Below the pieces are notes generated by a model. It ran no database searches, had not been told where the DNA came from, and worked only from the letters and a program-made list of their open reading frames with translations. From Actinomadura sp. DC4 (GTDB lineage: Bacteria; Actinomycetota; Actinomycetes; Streptosporangiales; Streptosporangiaceae): DNA of 64,000 nt. The stretch covers positions 1 through 64,000 of the forward strand of contig NZ_JAUEQY010000034.1 of assembly GCF_030406325.1 (NCBI RefSeq), in the 5' to 3' direction. How positions within the stretch are numbered: the first letter of the stretch is position 1; each line of letters begins with the position of its first letter. The position numbers and the translations under genes are program-made. Positions 35,225 to 44,397 of this stretch are shown here, piece after piece.

Positions 35225-37657
35225 TCAGCCGGCGGAGTGGCCGAGCCACATGTCGAACCCGTCCTCGTCGTGGCCGTTCAGCGTGACCGCGCTCGCGGCC
35301 GGCGGATAGCCCGCGGCCGTGACGGTGTACGGCCCGCCGGTCAGGTGGGCGAAGGCGTACTCGCCGTCGGGACCCGTGGTCGCGACGCCGACGACGTTGC
35401 CCGCCGCGTCGACCAGGGTCACCCGGGCGTCGGGCACCGGCCCGCGCCCTTCGGCGCGTACGACGCCGCTGATCCGGCCGCCGGGCGGCAGCGCGATGTC
35501 CTGCCGGGTCCGCTCCGTGCCGACCTCGACCGGGACCGCGGCCGGGCGGTGTTCCTCCGCGTTGACGGCGAGCGTGTACGCGCCCGGCGTCACCTCGGGG
35601 AAGGCGTAGGCGCCGCCGGCGCCGGACGTACCGGTCGCCACGACCTCGCCGCGCAGGTTCGTCACGACGACCCGCGCGTCGCGGACGGGCTCGCCCTCCG
35701 CGTCGTGCACGGTGCCGATGAGGCCGCCGGACCCGGTGAGCACCAGGTCGAGGTCGACCGGCTGGTCGCCCACCACGAGGGTGGCGGCGTGCGGAGCGAG
35801 CTCCCCCGCCGCCGCGACCAGCACGTACGTGCCGTGGTCCGGCGCCTCCAGCCCGTACCGGCCGTCGTCCTGGGTGGTCGTACGGCCGACCTGGTGGCCG
35901 TCGACGTCGATCAGCGTGAGCGCCGCGTTGCCCGCGGGGACGCCGTCGGCCCGGTGGACGGAACCGCGGATGAGCCCGCCGCCGAGGGGTTCCCGGCCGC
36001 CCATCGGCGCGTACGCCGGGGGCGTCGCCAGGGAGGCTCCCGCCTCCGCCGCGACCAGGACCGGCTCGGGCACGGCGTTCGCGGCGTGACGTCCGCCGCC
36101 TCCGGCCGGGGCCGGCGTGGGAGCGCTGCCGCGCAGCGGCACCTCGCGGATGAACCAGGCGACGATGAACCCGGCGAAGGCGAGGACCGCGCCGCCGATG
36201 ACCGTTCCGTGCAGGCCGTTGGTGACACCGATCTTGAACGCCTCCCGTACGGGCGCCGCGAGCGTGTGCAGCGCGCCCGGGGTGACGTGGACGCCGCCGC
36301 CCGAGGTCAGCGCGTGGCCGGCCTGCGGGCCGAGGTGGTCGACGAGGGAGTCCTTCAGCCGGCTGGTGTAGATCGAGCCCAGCAGGGCGACGCCGAGCGA
36401 GCCGCCGATCGTCCGGAACAGCGTGACCGAACCGCTGGCCGCGCCCATGTCGCGCAGCTCGACGCTGTTCTGGGTGACCAGCATCGTGTTCTGCATGATG
36501 AAGCCCATGCCCAGGCCGGCCACGGCGGTGAGCGCGGAGCTCGCCACCGTGCTGGTGTCGACCTTCAGCAGGACGAGGAGGAGCATGCCCGCGGTCAGCA
36601 CGGCGCCGCCGATGATCGGGTAGATGCGGTACCGGCCGTTGCGGGTGATGAGCTGCCCGGTCGTCAGCATGACCGCGAGCATTCCGAACATCAGCGGCAG
36701 CAGGAGCAGGCCGCTCGTGGTCGCCGACGCGCCCTGGACGTACTGCATGTACTGCGGGAGGAAGCTCACGGCGCCGAACATCGCGGCCCCGACGAGGAAG
36801 CTCAGGATCTGCGCCACCGTGAAGTTGCGCTCGCGGAACAGCCGTGGCGGCAGGATCGGCTCGGGCACCCGGCCCTCGGCGTACACGAAGCCGGCGAGCG
36901 CGCCGACGCTGACCACCGCGAGCGCGATGATCTGCGTGGAGACCCACGGGTACTCCGTGCCGCCCCAGCTCGCCACGAGCGTGAGCGCCACGATGCCGAC
37001 GGTCAGCAGGGTCGCCCCGATGTAGTCGATCTTCGCTTTGACGTGGCGGGTGTGCAGCCGCATGCCGAGCCCGGTCACCAGCAGCGCCAGCACGCCGAGG
37101 GGCAGGTTGACGTAGAACGCCCAGCGCCAGCTCAGGTTGTCGGTGAGGAAACCACCGAGCAGCGGGCCGCCGACGAACGCCAGCGGCATCATGCCGCCGA
37201 TCATCGCCTGGAACTTGCCGCGCTCACGGGGCGGCACGAGGTCGCCGATGATCGCCATCGCCCCGACCATCAGGCCGCCGGCGCCCAGGCCCTGCAGCGC
37301 GCGGAACCCGATGAGCTGGTCCATGTTCTGCGACAGGCCCGCGAGCGCGGAGCCGATCAGGAAGATGACGATCGCGGACATGAACATGCCCTTGCGGCCG
37401 TACAGGTCGCCGAGCTTGCCCCAGATCGGCGTCGCGGCGGCCGTCGCCAGCGCGTACGCGGTGACCACCCAGGACAGGTGCTCGATTCCGCCGAGATCTC
37501 CGACGATCGTCGGCAGCGCGGTGCCGACGATCAAGTTGTCGAGCATGGCCAGGAACATGCCGAGCATGAGCCCGATCATCGCGATGTACAGCGAGCGCGC
37601 GCTCCTCGGCGGCGCGGTGTCCGGCGGCGCGGACTCCACTGTGTTCGTGACCGACAT
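35225..37657 (-). CDS. DHA2-type MFS exporter with C-terminal carboxypeptidase-regulatory-like repeats
   Basis: The first ~520 of 810 residues form a 14-helix drug/H+ antiporter: MFLAMLDNLIVGTALPTIV (helix 1, motif D1), GKLGDLYGRKGMF (motif A), GFRALQGLGAGGLM, GGPLLGGFLTDNLSWRWAF (motif C region). After a Pro/Ala linker come about three beta-sandwich repeats of the CarboxypepD_reg/CnaB kind, each with a pattern such as GTVHDAEGEPVRDARVVV and GAYAFPEVTPGAYTL. Such repeats normally sit outside the membrane and bind proteins or wall polymers. The ATG at 37657 was chosen; the next upstream possibility is a TTG 15 bp away. Divergent from a TetR gene across clear operators, hence probably induced by a toxic ligand. 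Confidence 0.9.
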   Translation of the reverse strand: MSVTNTVESAPPDTAPPRSARSLYIAMIGLMLGMFLAMLDNLIVGTALPTIVGDLGGIEHLSWVVTAYALATAAATPIWGKLGDLYGRKGMFMSAIVIFLIGSALAGLSQNMDQLIGFRALQGLGAGGLMVGAMAIIGDLVPPRERGKFQAMIGGMMPLAFVGGPLLGGFLTDNLSWRWAFYVNLPLGVLALLVTGLGMRLHTRHVKAKIDYIGATLLTVGIVALTLVASWGGTEYPWVSTQIIALAVVSVGALAGFVYAEGRVPEPILPPRLFRERNFTVAQILSFLVGAAMFGAVSFLPQYMQYVQGASATTSGLLLLPLMFGMLAVMLTTGQLITRNGRYRIYPIIGGAVLTAGMLLLVLLKVDTSTVASSALTAVAGLGMGFIMQNTMLVTQNSVELRDMGAASGSVTLFRTIGGSLGVALLGSIYTSRLKDSLVDHLGPQAGHALTSGGGVHVTPGALHTLAAPVREAFKIGVTNGLHGTVIGGAVLAFAGFIVAWFIREVPLRGSAPTPAPAGGGGRHAANAVPEPVLVAAEAGASLATPPAYAPMGGREPLGGGLIRGSVHRADGVPAGNAALTLIDVDGHQVGRTTTQDDGRYGLEAPDHGTYVLVAAAGELAPHAATLVVGDQPVDLDLVLTGSGGLIGTVHDAEGEPVRDARVVVTNLRGEVVATGTSGAGGAYAFPEVTPGAYTLAVNAEEHRPAAVPVEVGTERTRQDIALPPGGRISGVVRAEGRGPVPDARVTLVDAAGNVVGVATTGPDGEYAFAHLTGGPYTVTAAGYPPAASAVTLNGHDEDGFDMWLGHSAG

Positions 37658-37689
37658 TCCGTCTACCCCCAACTTCGGGCGCCGAGTTA

Positions 37690-37760
37690 CTTACTTGTCG
37701 CCCGGCTAGCTAACTTACTTGTCGTACGGTAAGCTACGAACTAGCCGGGCGTCAAGTAAG
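37690..37760. promoter_or_regulatory. Triple TetR-type operator between the MFS and TetR genes
   Basis: CTTACTTGTCGCCCGGCTAG at 37690-37709 is repeated in inverted orientation at 37741-37760 with one mismatch. A third copy of the CTTACTTGTCG core starts at 37714 and forms its own palindrome, CTTAC-N10-GTAAG (37714-37733). The arrangement suggests cooperative binding of the TetR dimer and control of both divergent promoters. Confidence 0.75.
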
Positions 37761-37784
37761 CTCGCATTCCGGGAAGGGACCACG

Positions 37785-38399
37785 ATGGGCGAACGACGGA
37801 GCGGCACCCGCGAGAAGATCCAGGCGGTCGCGCTCGAACTGTTCGCCGAGCACGGCTACGAGAAGACCTCGCTCCGCGAGATCGCCGAGCGGCTCGACGT
37901 GACGAAGGCGGCGCTGTACTACCACTTCAACACCAAAGAGGACATCGTCGTCAGCCTGTTCGACAGCCTCCTCGCGGACATGGACGAGACGATCGCCTGG
38001 CTGGGCGAGCAGCCGCACACGCTGGAGACGCGGCGGGAGCTGGTCGAACGATACGCCCGCCTGACCCGGCAGTGGCCCCCGGGCATGCGGCGGCTGATCC
38101 AGGACAGCAAGGCGACCATGCGCGAACTGGCCGTGGCCGAGAAGCTCCACGCCCGCCTCCAGACGATGATCCGCATGCTGACCCCGCCGGACGCCTCGCC
38201 CCTCATCCGGCTCAAGTCGACGATGGCGCTGATGTCGATCAACGCCGCCACGTTCGTGCTGCAGGACACCGGCACGGCGCTCGAAGAACGCCACGCCGCC
38301 GGCCTCACGCTCGCGCTGGAGCTCGTCTCGGACACGACCTGCGACGCTCCGTCCGGCCGGCCCGCGGACGACGCACGCGCGGTCCAGGTCCAGGCCTGA
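37785..38399 (+). CDS. TetR-family transcriptional regulator
   Basis: The 204-residue protein has the TetR helix-turn-helix (about 10-55): REKIQAVALELFAEHGYEKT, LREIAERLDVTKAALYYHF, and a helical ligand-binding domain. ATG 37785 is preceded by GGAAGGGA; an upstream GTG would place the start inside the operators. It very probably represses the divergent MFS exporter gene and itself through the repeats at 37690-37760. Confidence 0.9.
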   Translation: MGERRSGTREKIQAVALELFAEHGYEKTSLREIAERLDVTKAALYYHFNTKEDIVVSLFDSLLADMDETIAWLGEQPHTLETRRELVERYARLTRQWPPGMRRLIQDSKATMRELAVAEKLHARLQTMIRMLTPPDASPLIRLKSTMALMSINAATFVLQDTGTALEERHAAGLTLALELVSDTTCDAPSGRPADDARAVQVQA

Positions 38400-38445
38400 G
38401 AAGGCGGCGTCCCCGTCCCTCACCGAGGTGCTCTAGGGTCGCTGG

Positions 38446-39072
38446 ATGCGGCGAGGGACTGGATTGCTGGTCGGCGGGGCCGCGGTCCTGGCCTGGGGTG
38501 AGTGGGTGAACTGGCGCTGGTCTCGAGCCCTCGCGCCGAACAATGGGGGCGCCGCCGAGGCCGTGGTCGTGTTGGGCCACCGGAACCCCCAGGCGACCGC
38601 GAACTTCGTCAACCGCTGGCGAGTCCGTGCCGGCATCCGCTCCATCGCCGCCGGCAGTGCGCGTGAGACCTGGGTGATATTCAGCGGCGGTGCGGCCGGC
38701 GGCGGGGCCGCGGAGGCCCGGTTGATGGCCGACTACGCGAGGTCGGTGCTCGGGTTCGACGGCGTGGTGCTCCTCGAAGACCGAAGCGTGACGACATGGG
38801 AGAACATCACGAACGTGATCCCCCTGCTCGAGGACGCCGACCGCATCAAGATCGTCTCCCAGCCGGCTCACGCGCTCAAGGCCCGCGCGTACTTGCGGCG
38901 GCAGCGCCCCGATCTCGCCCAGAGGCTTGCGCGCGCGGACGACTACCGCCCCGGCGAGTGGACGGCCGTCAAACCGCTGCTGGCTCTGTACGGACTCTGG
39001 ACCCTCCGCGGCCTCGAACTCAGGGCCCCGCCGCATCCCGCGCCGGAACGACCATTCTGCTCGGAGCTCTAG
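38446..39072 (+). CDS. YdcF/DUF218-family protein
   Basis: The 208-residue protein begins with one hydrophobic segment (LLVGGAAVLAWGEWV) followed by the DUF218 core: AEAVVVLGHRNPQA, WVIFSGGAAGGGAAEARLMADYA, VVLLEDRSVTTWENITNV and IKIVSQPAHALKARAYL. Family members include SanA and ElyC, linked to envelope integrity; the biochemical role here is unknown. The stop overlaps the stop of the convergent decarboxylase gene in the palindrome CTAG at 39069-39072. Confidence 0.75.
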   Translation: MRRGTGLLVGGAAVLAWGEWVNWRWSRALAPNNGGAAEAVVVLGHRNPQATANFVNRWRVRAGIRSIAAGSARETWVIFSGGAAGGGAAEARLMADYARSVLGFDGVVLLEDRSVTTWENITNVIPLLEDADRIKIVSQPAHALKARAYLRRQRPDLAQRLARADDYRPGEWTAVKPLLALYGLWTLRGLELRAPPHPAPERPFCSEL

Positions 39073-40478
39073 GACGGGGACCTCGCCGCGGTGCGGATCT
39101 CCTCCAGCAGGATCGTCAGGTCCGCCTCGGTGGTGTCCGGGTGGAGGACGCAGGCGCGCAGGGCCGTCGTGCCGGACAGGTTCGTGCCGGTGAGAAAGGC
39201 GCGGCCCCGGTGCTGGACGGCGGCCGGGAGGCGCCGGTTCAGCTCCTCGACCTCGCGGGGGTCCAGCCCCGCCGGGCGGAGCCGGAAGGCGACGACCGAC
39301 GTCACCGCCGGGGCGAGCAGGTCGAACTCCTCGTCCGCCTCGACCATCGCCGCCAGCGTCCGCGCGAGGGCGCAGGTGCGGCGTACGAGGCGGGCGACGC
39401 CCTCGCGGCCCAGATGGGCGATCGTGGCCCACACGCGCAGTGCGCGGAAGGGGCGGGTCTGCTCCGGGCCGTACTCGGAGAACCAGCCCAGCTCGTCGGC
39501 GCCCTCGTCGCGCAGGTAGGGCGGTACGAGGCTGAAGGTGTCGCGCGGCCCGGCGGGGTCGCCGAAGAGGACGCACCCGCAGTCGACGGGGACGCCGAGC
39601 CACTTGTGCGGGTCCAGCGCGAGGGAGTCGGCGAGCTCCAGCCCGGTGAAACCGGGGTCGCCCAGGACGCCGAGCGCACCGTACGCGCCGTCGACGTGGA
39701 ACCAGAGCCCGTGCTCGCGTGCCACCTCGGCGACGTCGCCGAGAGGGTCGACGGCGCCGGTGTTCACCGTTCCCGCGCTGGCGGCGACGAAGAACGGCCG
39801 TACGCCCCCGGCCACGTCCGCCGCGACGAGGCGGCGCAGGGCGGCGGTGTCCATCCGGTAGGAGCCGTCGACCGGGACCGTGCGCAGGTACCGGCCGCCC
39901 AGGCCGAGGAGTTCGGCCGCCTTGCGCAGGCAGCTGTGGCCCTCGGCGGAGACGTACATCGCCAGCGGGCTCCGCTCGTACAGGCCCGTCTCGCGGACGT
40001 CCCAGCCCTGCCGGCGTCCCTCCCGCTGCCGGGCGGTGGCCAGCGCGATCACGGTGGCCATCGACGCGCCGCTGGTCAGCAGCCCGGCGCCCGGCCGGTG
40101 CGGGAAGCCCACCAGCTCCGCCAGCCACCGTACGGCGGTGCGTTCCAGGAGGGCGCCCGCGTGCTCGCCACCGGCGCAGCTCGGGTTCATGGCCGCTGCG
40201 AGCGGGGCGACCAGGACGCCGGCCGGCGAGGGCGGCGAGTTGACCCAGCCGAAGAACCGCGGGTGCCCGTTGCCCATCGGGTGGGGCAGCACGTGGTCGC
40301 GTACGTCGGCGAGCAGGTCCTCCAGCGGGCGGCCCGCGGCGGGCAGCGGCTGGTCGGTGAGCCACGCGCGGTCCGCGCCGGGCACCGGCCGCCAGACGGG
40401 GCCGTCGGGCACGGAGGCGAGGTGGCCGGCCGCCAGATCCGCGGCCGTACGGCCGGCCCGGCGCAGGTCGTCCGTCAC
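39069..40478 (-). CDS. PLP-dependent group II amino-acid decarboxylase
   Basis: The 469-residue protein follows the aromatic-L-amino-acid/glutamate decarboxylase family: HPRFFGWVNSPPSPAGVL, LLTSGASMATVIAL, FFVAASAGTVNTGAVDPL, WFHVDGAYGALG (Asp that binds the pyridine nitrogen) and the Schiff-base lysine in LDPHKWLGVP. The substrate cannot be decided. The start is uncertain: GTG at 40478 gives the usual N-terminus ([13 protein letters not shown]), GTG 40514 is possible. It is divergent from the aldo/keto reductase gene. Confidence 0.82.
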   Translation of the reverse strand: MTDDLRRAGRTAADLAAGHLASVPDGPVWRPVPGADRAWLTDQPLPAAGRPLEDLLADVRDHVLPHPMGNGHPRFFGWVNSPPSPAGVLVAPLAAAMNPSCAGGEHAGALLERTAVRWLAELVGFPHRPGAGLLTSGASMATVIALATARQREGRRQGWDVRETGLYERSPLAMYVSAEGHSCLRKAAELLGLGGRYLRTVPVDGSYRMDTAALRRLVAADVAGGVRPFFVAASAGTVNTGAVDPLGDVAEVAREHGLWFHVDGAYGALGVLGDPGFTGLELADSLALDPHKWLGVPVDCGCVLFGDPAGPRDTFSLVPPYLRDEGADELGWFSEYGPEQTRPFRALRVWATIAHLGREGVARLVRRTCALARTLAAMVEADEEFDLLAPAVTSVVAFRLRPAGLDPREVEELNRRLPAAVQHRGRAFLTGTNLSGTTALRACVLHPDTTEADLTILLEEIRTAARSPS

Positions 40479-40555
40479 CCGGACACCGGCGCCACGACGC
40501 GGCTCCCGGGCCACCGGTGCGACCGGGCGGGAAGCCGGCCCGTACGATCTGGCCC

Positions 40556-41533
40556 GTGGAACTTCGCGAATTGGGCAGAACGGGCAGGCAGGTCGGCGTA
40601 ATCGGCCTCGGAGCGTGGCAGCTGGGCGCCGACTGGGGTGAGGTCGGCGAGGACGACGCGCTGGCGACGCTGACCGCCGCCGTCGACGCCGGCGTGACCT
40701 TCATCGACACCGCCGACGTGTACGGCGACGGCCGCAGCGAGCGGATCGTGGGTGGGTTCGTCAAGGGGCGGACCGGGCTCACCGTCGCCACGAAGATGGG
40801 CCGCCGGGTGCCGCAGGAGCCGTCCGCGTACACCCTGGACAACTTCCGCGCCTGGAACGACCGGTCGCGGGAGAACCTCGGCGTCGACACCGTCGACCTG
40901 GTCCAGCTCCACTGTCCGCCGACCGAGGTCTTCTCCGACGAGGCCGTCTACGACGCGCTCGACTCCATGGTCGAGGAGCGGCGGATCGCCGCGTACGGCG
41001 TCAGCGTCGAGACCTGTGACCAGGCGCTGACGGCGATCGCCCGGCCGGGTGTGGCCACCGTGCAGATCATCCTCAACGCCTTCCGCCTCAAACCGCTCGA
41101 ACGCGTCCTTCCCGCGGCGGCCGAGGCCGGGGTCGGGATCATCGCGCGCGTCCCTCTCGCCAGCGGGCTGCTGTCGGGCCGCTACGACCGCGACACGACG
41201 TTCGGCGCGGACGACCACCGTACGTTCAACCGGCACGGCGAGTCCTTCGACGTCGGCGAGACCTTCGCCGGGGTCGACTACGAGACCGGCCTGGAGGCCG
41301 TCGAGCGCCTCAGGCCCGTGGTTCCGGAGGGCGTGACGCCGCCCGGGTTCGCGCTGCGCTGGATCATCGACCAGCCGGCCGTCAGCGTGGTGATCCCCGG
41401 TGCACGTACGCCCCGGCAGGCGGAGGCGAACGCCGCGGCCGCCGGGCTCGCCCCGCTGGACGAGCGCGCACACGAGTCCGTGACCGCCGTCTACGACGAC
41501 CTGATCCGCCCGCTGGTGCACGACCGCTGGTAG
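40556..41533 (+). CDS. Aldo/keto reductase
   Basis: The 325-residue protein has the (beta/alpha)8 AKR features: ELGRTGRQVGVIGLGAWQLG, TFIDTADVYGDGRSERIVG with catalytic Asp and Tyr, the catalytic Lys in VATKMGRR, VDLVQLHCPP with the catalytic His, and the NADPH-binding end SVVIPGARTPRQAEANAAA. GTG 40556 gives the normal start of the family. It looks like the perakine-reductase/YghZ-like branch; the substrate is unknown. Confidence 0.88.
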   Translation: MELRELGRTGRQVGVIGLGAWQLGADWGEVGEDDALATLTAAVDAGVTFIDTADVYGDGRSERIVGGFVKGRTGLTVATKMGRRVPQEPSAYTLDNFRAWNDRSRENLGVDTVDLVQLHCPPTEVFSDEAVYDALDSMVEERRIAAYGVSVETCDQALTAIARPGVATVQIILNAFRLKPLERVLPAAAEAGVGIIARVPLASGLLSGRYDRDTTFGADDHRTFNRHGESFDVGETFAGVDYETGLEAVERLRPVVPEGVTPPGFALRWIIDQPAVSVVIPGARTPRQAEANAAAAGLAPLDERAHESVTAVYDDLIRPLVHDRW

Positions 41534-41540
41534 GCCGCGC

Positions 41541-42125
41541 TCAGCGGCCGGCGGGCAGGGACAGGGCGTGCCTGATCAGTGTGATGAGCGTCGCCTTGGT
41601 CGACTCGCGGTCCCGCGCGTCGCAGGTCACGACCGGCACGTGCGGGGCGAGCGCGAGCGCCTCGCGGATGTCGCGGACGGAGTGGGTGGGCGTGCCGTCG
41701 AAGGCGTTGACGCTCACGACGAACGGCAGCCCGGCCTCCTCGAAGTAGTCGACCGCCGCGAAGGAGTCGGTGACCCGGCGGGTGTCGACCAGCACCACGG
41801 CGCCGATCGCGCCCCTGGCCAGCTCGTTCCACATGAACCAGAAGCGGTCCTGCCCGGGCGTGCCGAACAGGTAGAGGACGAGTTCCTCGTCGAGGCTGAC
41901 CCGCCCGAAGTCCATCGCGACGGTCGTGCTGTTCTTGTTCGGGGTCGCGGACAGGTCGTCGAGCCCGGTGCTGGCCACGGTCATAACGGCCTCGGTGGTG
42001 AGCGGCATGATGTCCGAGACCGACCCGACGAACGTCGTCTTCCCCACGCCGAAGCCACCTCCGACGACGATCTTGACGGAGGTCATACCGGGGGGAGCAC
42101 CCCGATTAGAGCTCGCGAAGTCCAC
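41541..42125 (-). CDS. Small GTPase of the actinomycete Roadblock/DUF742-type operons
   Basis: The 194-residue protein has VVGGGFGVGKTTFVGSVSD (P-loop), the switch-II motif LFGTPGQDRFWFMW and VSVNAFDG as the NKxD equivalent. In many actinomycetes this gene ends a four-gene operon with a sensor kinase, a Roadblock protein and a DUF742 protein; here it stands alone. GTG 42125 gives the usual N-terminus (VDFASSNRG) and follows AAAGGG; ATG 42086 is an alternative. Probably linked to signalling or development. Confidence 0.8.
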   Translation of the reverse strand: MDFASSNRGAPPGMTSVKIVVGGGFGVGKTTFVGSVSDIMPLTTEAVMTVASTGLDDLSATPNKNSTTVAMDFGRVSLDEELVLYLFGTPGQDRFWFMWNELARGAIGAVVLVDTRRVTDSFAAVDYFEEAGLPFVVSVNAFDGTPTHSVRDIREALALAPHVPVVTCDARDRESTKATLITLIRHALSLPAGR

Positions 42126-42277
42126 TGAGAACCCTTTCCGGCAGGAGATCAGGCAACCCGAGAACGGAGGGAGCCTGATACAAGCGCGGCAGGCCTCGTG
42201 TCCATGCCATAAGGGCGGTGAACCATTCCGTAATAAAGGTGAACCGGAGTCAGCTTCAGTATTTGTACACTTATAGC

Positions 42278-42946
42278 GTGACAGCGGCAAGGCTAAACGC
42301 GGGAACACGCCGGGCTCCGGTGCAACGCCGCAGCCGGGAACGCGTCGAGCGGATCCTCGACGCGGCGGGAGAGTTAATCGTCCAGGACGGCGTCGCGACG
42401 CTGAGCACCCGCCTGATCGCGCAGCGGGCGGGTATTCCGGTCGCCTCCCTGTACCAGTACTTCGCGGACAAGGAACAGATCCTCCTGGCGCTCGTGGAGC
42501 GCGACATGGCCGAGATGGACGCGGCGGTGGCGGCGGCGGTGGGCGCGCTCGGCACTCTCTCCGTACGAAGCCTCGTGACCGCGTCCATGCGGGCGTTCGT
42601 GTCCGTCTACCACCAGAGGCCCGCCTTCGTGGTCATCTACTGGCGAGGCCGGACCAACCCGGCGGTGCACGAGTTCTGCCGCGCGCACAACAAGCGGGTC
42701 GCAGCCGACCTGTTCGCGTTCGCGCAGGCCACGGACATGGTGCCGGCCGGCACGGTCCCGAGGGTGGTCGAGCTCGCGGTGGAGGTCGGCGACCGGGTGT
42801 TCGAGCTGGCCTTCGAACACGACCTCTGCGGCGACCCGGTGCTCATCGAGGAGGGCATCGAGCTGGTGGCGGGCTACCTCGAACGCCACGCGACCCGCGC
42901 CGGGCTCACGGGCATCGTCACGCCCGGCCGGGAGGCCCCCGCGTAG
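42278..42946 (+). CDS. TetR-family transcriptional regulator
   Basis: The 222-residue protein has a TetR DNA-binding domain, RERVERILDAAGELIVQDGV and STRLIAQRAGIPVASLYQYF, then a helical C-terminal domain. Codon 33 (42374-42376) is TTA. GTG 42278 has no clear Shine-Dalgarno but a -10-like TTATAG ends only a few bases upstream, so the mRNA may be leaderless. The gene is divergent from the GTPase gene. Target unknown. Confidence 0.82.
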   Translation: MTAARLNAGTRRAPVQRRSRERVERILDAAGELIVQDGVATLSTRLIAQRAGIPVASLYQYFADKEQILLALVERDMAEMDAAVAAAVGALGTLSVRSLVTASMRAFVSVYHQRPAFVVIYWRGRTNPAVHEFCRAHNKRVAADLFAFAQATDMVPAGTVPRVVELAVEVGDRVFELAFEHDLCGDPVLIEEGIELVAGYLERHATRAGLTGIVTPGREAPA

Positions 42947-43009
42947 GCGCCCGGACCGGCCCGCCTACCCTGGTCACGCCCTGAAACGCACCACCAGGAA
43001 GCGGGAACC

Positions 43010-43873
43010 ATGGAACTTCTTCGCCTCGGGCCGGCCGGACAGGAACGGCCCGCCGTACGGCACGAGGGCGCCGTGTACGACCTGTCGCCGCTCACCGGCG
43101 ACATCGACGGCGCCTTCCTCGCCTCCGACGGCATCGGGCGTACGCGGGACGTCCTGCGGGACGGCGCGCTGCAGGTGCTGGAGGACGCCGGGTCGCTGCG
43201 GGTCGGCCCGCCGGTCGCGCGGCCGGCGGCCGTCATCTGCATCGGCCAGAACTACGCGGCGCACGCCGCCGAGTCCGGCAGCACCCCGCCCGAACAGCCC
43301 ATCGTGTTCTTCAAGCACCCCAACACCGTCATCGGCCCGGACGACGCGGTGACCATCCCTCCGGAGAGCACCAAGACGGACTGGGAGGTCGAGCTGGCCG
43401 TCGTCATCGGCCACCGCGCGCGGTACCTTGACTCCGCCGGCGAGGCGATCGGGCACATCGCCGGCTACACGATCGGCAACGACGTGTCCGAGCGGTCGCT
43501 GCAGATCGAACAGTCGGGCGGCCAGTGGTCCAAGGGCAAGTCGTGCCCGACGTTCTGCCCGCTGGGACCGTCGCTCGTCCCGGCCGACGAGGTGGACCCG
43601 CAGGACCTCGGGCTCCGCTCCTGGGTCAACGGCGAGCCGCGCCAGGACTCCACGACCGCCGACATGATCTTCTCGGTGGGGCAGATCGTCCTTGACCTGT
43701 CCCAGTACGTCGTACTCGAGCCGGGAGACGTCATCTTGACCGGTACGCCCGAGGGCGTCGCGCTCTCCGGGCGCTTCCCCTACCTTACCGAGGGCGACGT
43801 CATGGAGCTGGAGATCGACGGTCTCGGCCGGCAGCGCCAGCTCCTCCGGTCGAGCCGGGAGGCCGCGTCGTAG
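43010..43873 (+). CDS. Fumarylacetoacetate hydrolase-family enzyme
   Basis: The 287-residue protein has the FAH fold: ICIGQNYAAHAAESG, PIVFFKHPNTVIGPDD, the metal-binding DWEVELAVVIG, GYTIGNDVSERSLQ, and VILTGTPEGVALS. Members hydrolyse C-C bonds of acylpyruvates or act as hydratases and decarboxylases in aromatic catabolism; the substrate is not evident. ATG 43010 follows GGAAGCGGGAA. Confidence 0.85.
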   Translation: MELLRLGPAGQERPAVRHEGAVYDLSPLTGDIDGAFLASDGIGRTRDVLRDGALQVLEDAGSLRVGPPVARPAAVICIGQNYAAHAAESGSTPPEQPIVFFKHPNTVIGPDDAVTIPPESTKTDWEVELAVVIGHRARYLDSAGEAIGHIAGYTIGNDVSERSLQIEQSGGQWSKGKSCPTFCPLGPSLVPADEVDPQDLGLRSWVNGEPRQDSTTADMIFSVGQIVLDLSQYVVLEPGDVILTGTPEGVALSGRFPYLTEGDVMELEIDGLGRQRQLLRSSREAAS

Positions 43874-43874
43874 G

Positions 43875-44243
43875 TCACGGTGCCTGGGCGCCCGCCGCGC
43901 CCGAGTTGACGGCGGCGATGGCGTCCGCGACGGTCTCGGTGATCGTGAGGACCTTGGTGAGCTGCGTGGTGCGGAACACCTTGTAGACGCGGTCGGTCGC
44001 GCCGGCGAGCGCCAGGGAGCCGTTGTGCGTACGCAGGCGGTGCAGCAGGCCGATGATCACGCCGAGGCCGGTGGAGTCGAGGAAGACGACCTCGGACAGG
44101 TCGATCACCACGTGCACGTGGCCCTCGTCGATCACGCCGATCAGCGTGTCGCGCATCTGCGGCGCGGACCCGATCTCGATCCACCCGCTCACCTGCACGA
44201 CCGCGATCTCCCCGACCAGGTGATGGGCGATGCCGAAGTCCAT
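43875..44243 (-). CDS. STAS-domain anti-sigma factor antagonist
   Basis: The 122-residue protein is a single STAS domain: EIAVVQVSGWIEIGSAPQ, VHVVIDLSEVVFLDSTGLGV with the conserved phospho-serine in DSTGLG, and LALAGATDRVYKVFR. It would bind an anti-sigma kinase in its unphosphorylated form (SpoIIAA/BldG-like logic). Start 44243 follows GGAGGG. No partner kinase is adjacent. Confidence 0.85.
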   Translation of the reverse strand: MDFGIAHHLVGEIAVVQVSGWIEIGSAPQMRDTLIGVIDEGHVHVVIDLSEVVFLDSTGLGVIIGLLHRLRTHNGSLALAGATDRVYKVFRTTQLTKVLTITETVADAIAAVNSGAAGAQAP

Positions 44244-44397
44244 GTACGGGGACCCTCCATCCGGACCGAGAGGACACGGCGGGTACCCGGGCAGCACGAA
44301 AGACGCGATCGACGCGTCCGTGGCTGTCCCCGTCCTCGCCGTGAGCGTACCGGCATGATGGCCGAGCGTGACACAGGCTCGGCCGGATGCCGTGTCG

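Noticed and set aside
34823-37732. A 969-residue plus-strand frame covering the exporter gene
   Set aside because: It is antisense to the MFS gene and has no domain content; only its first part coincides with the transposase remnant.
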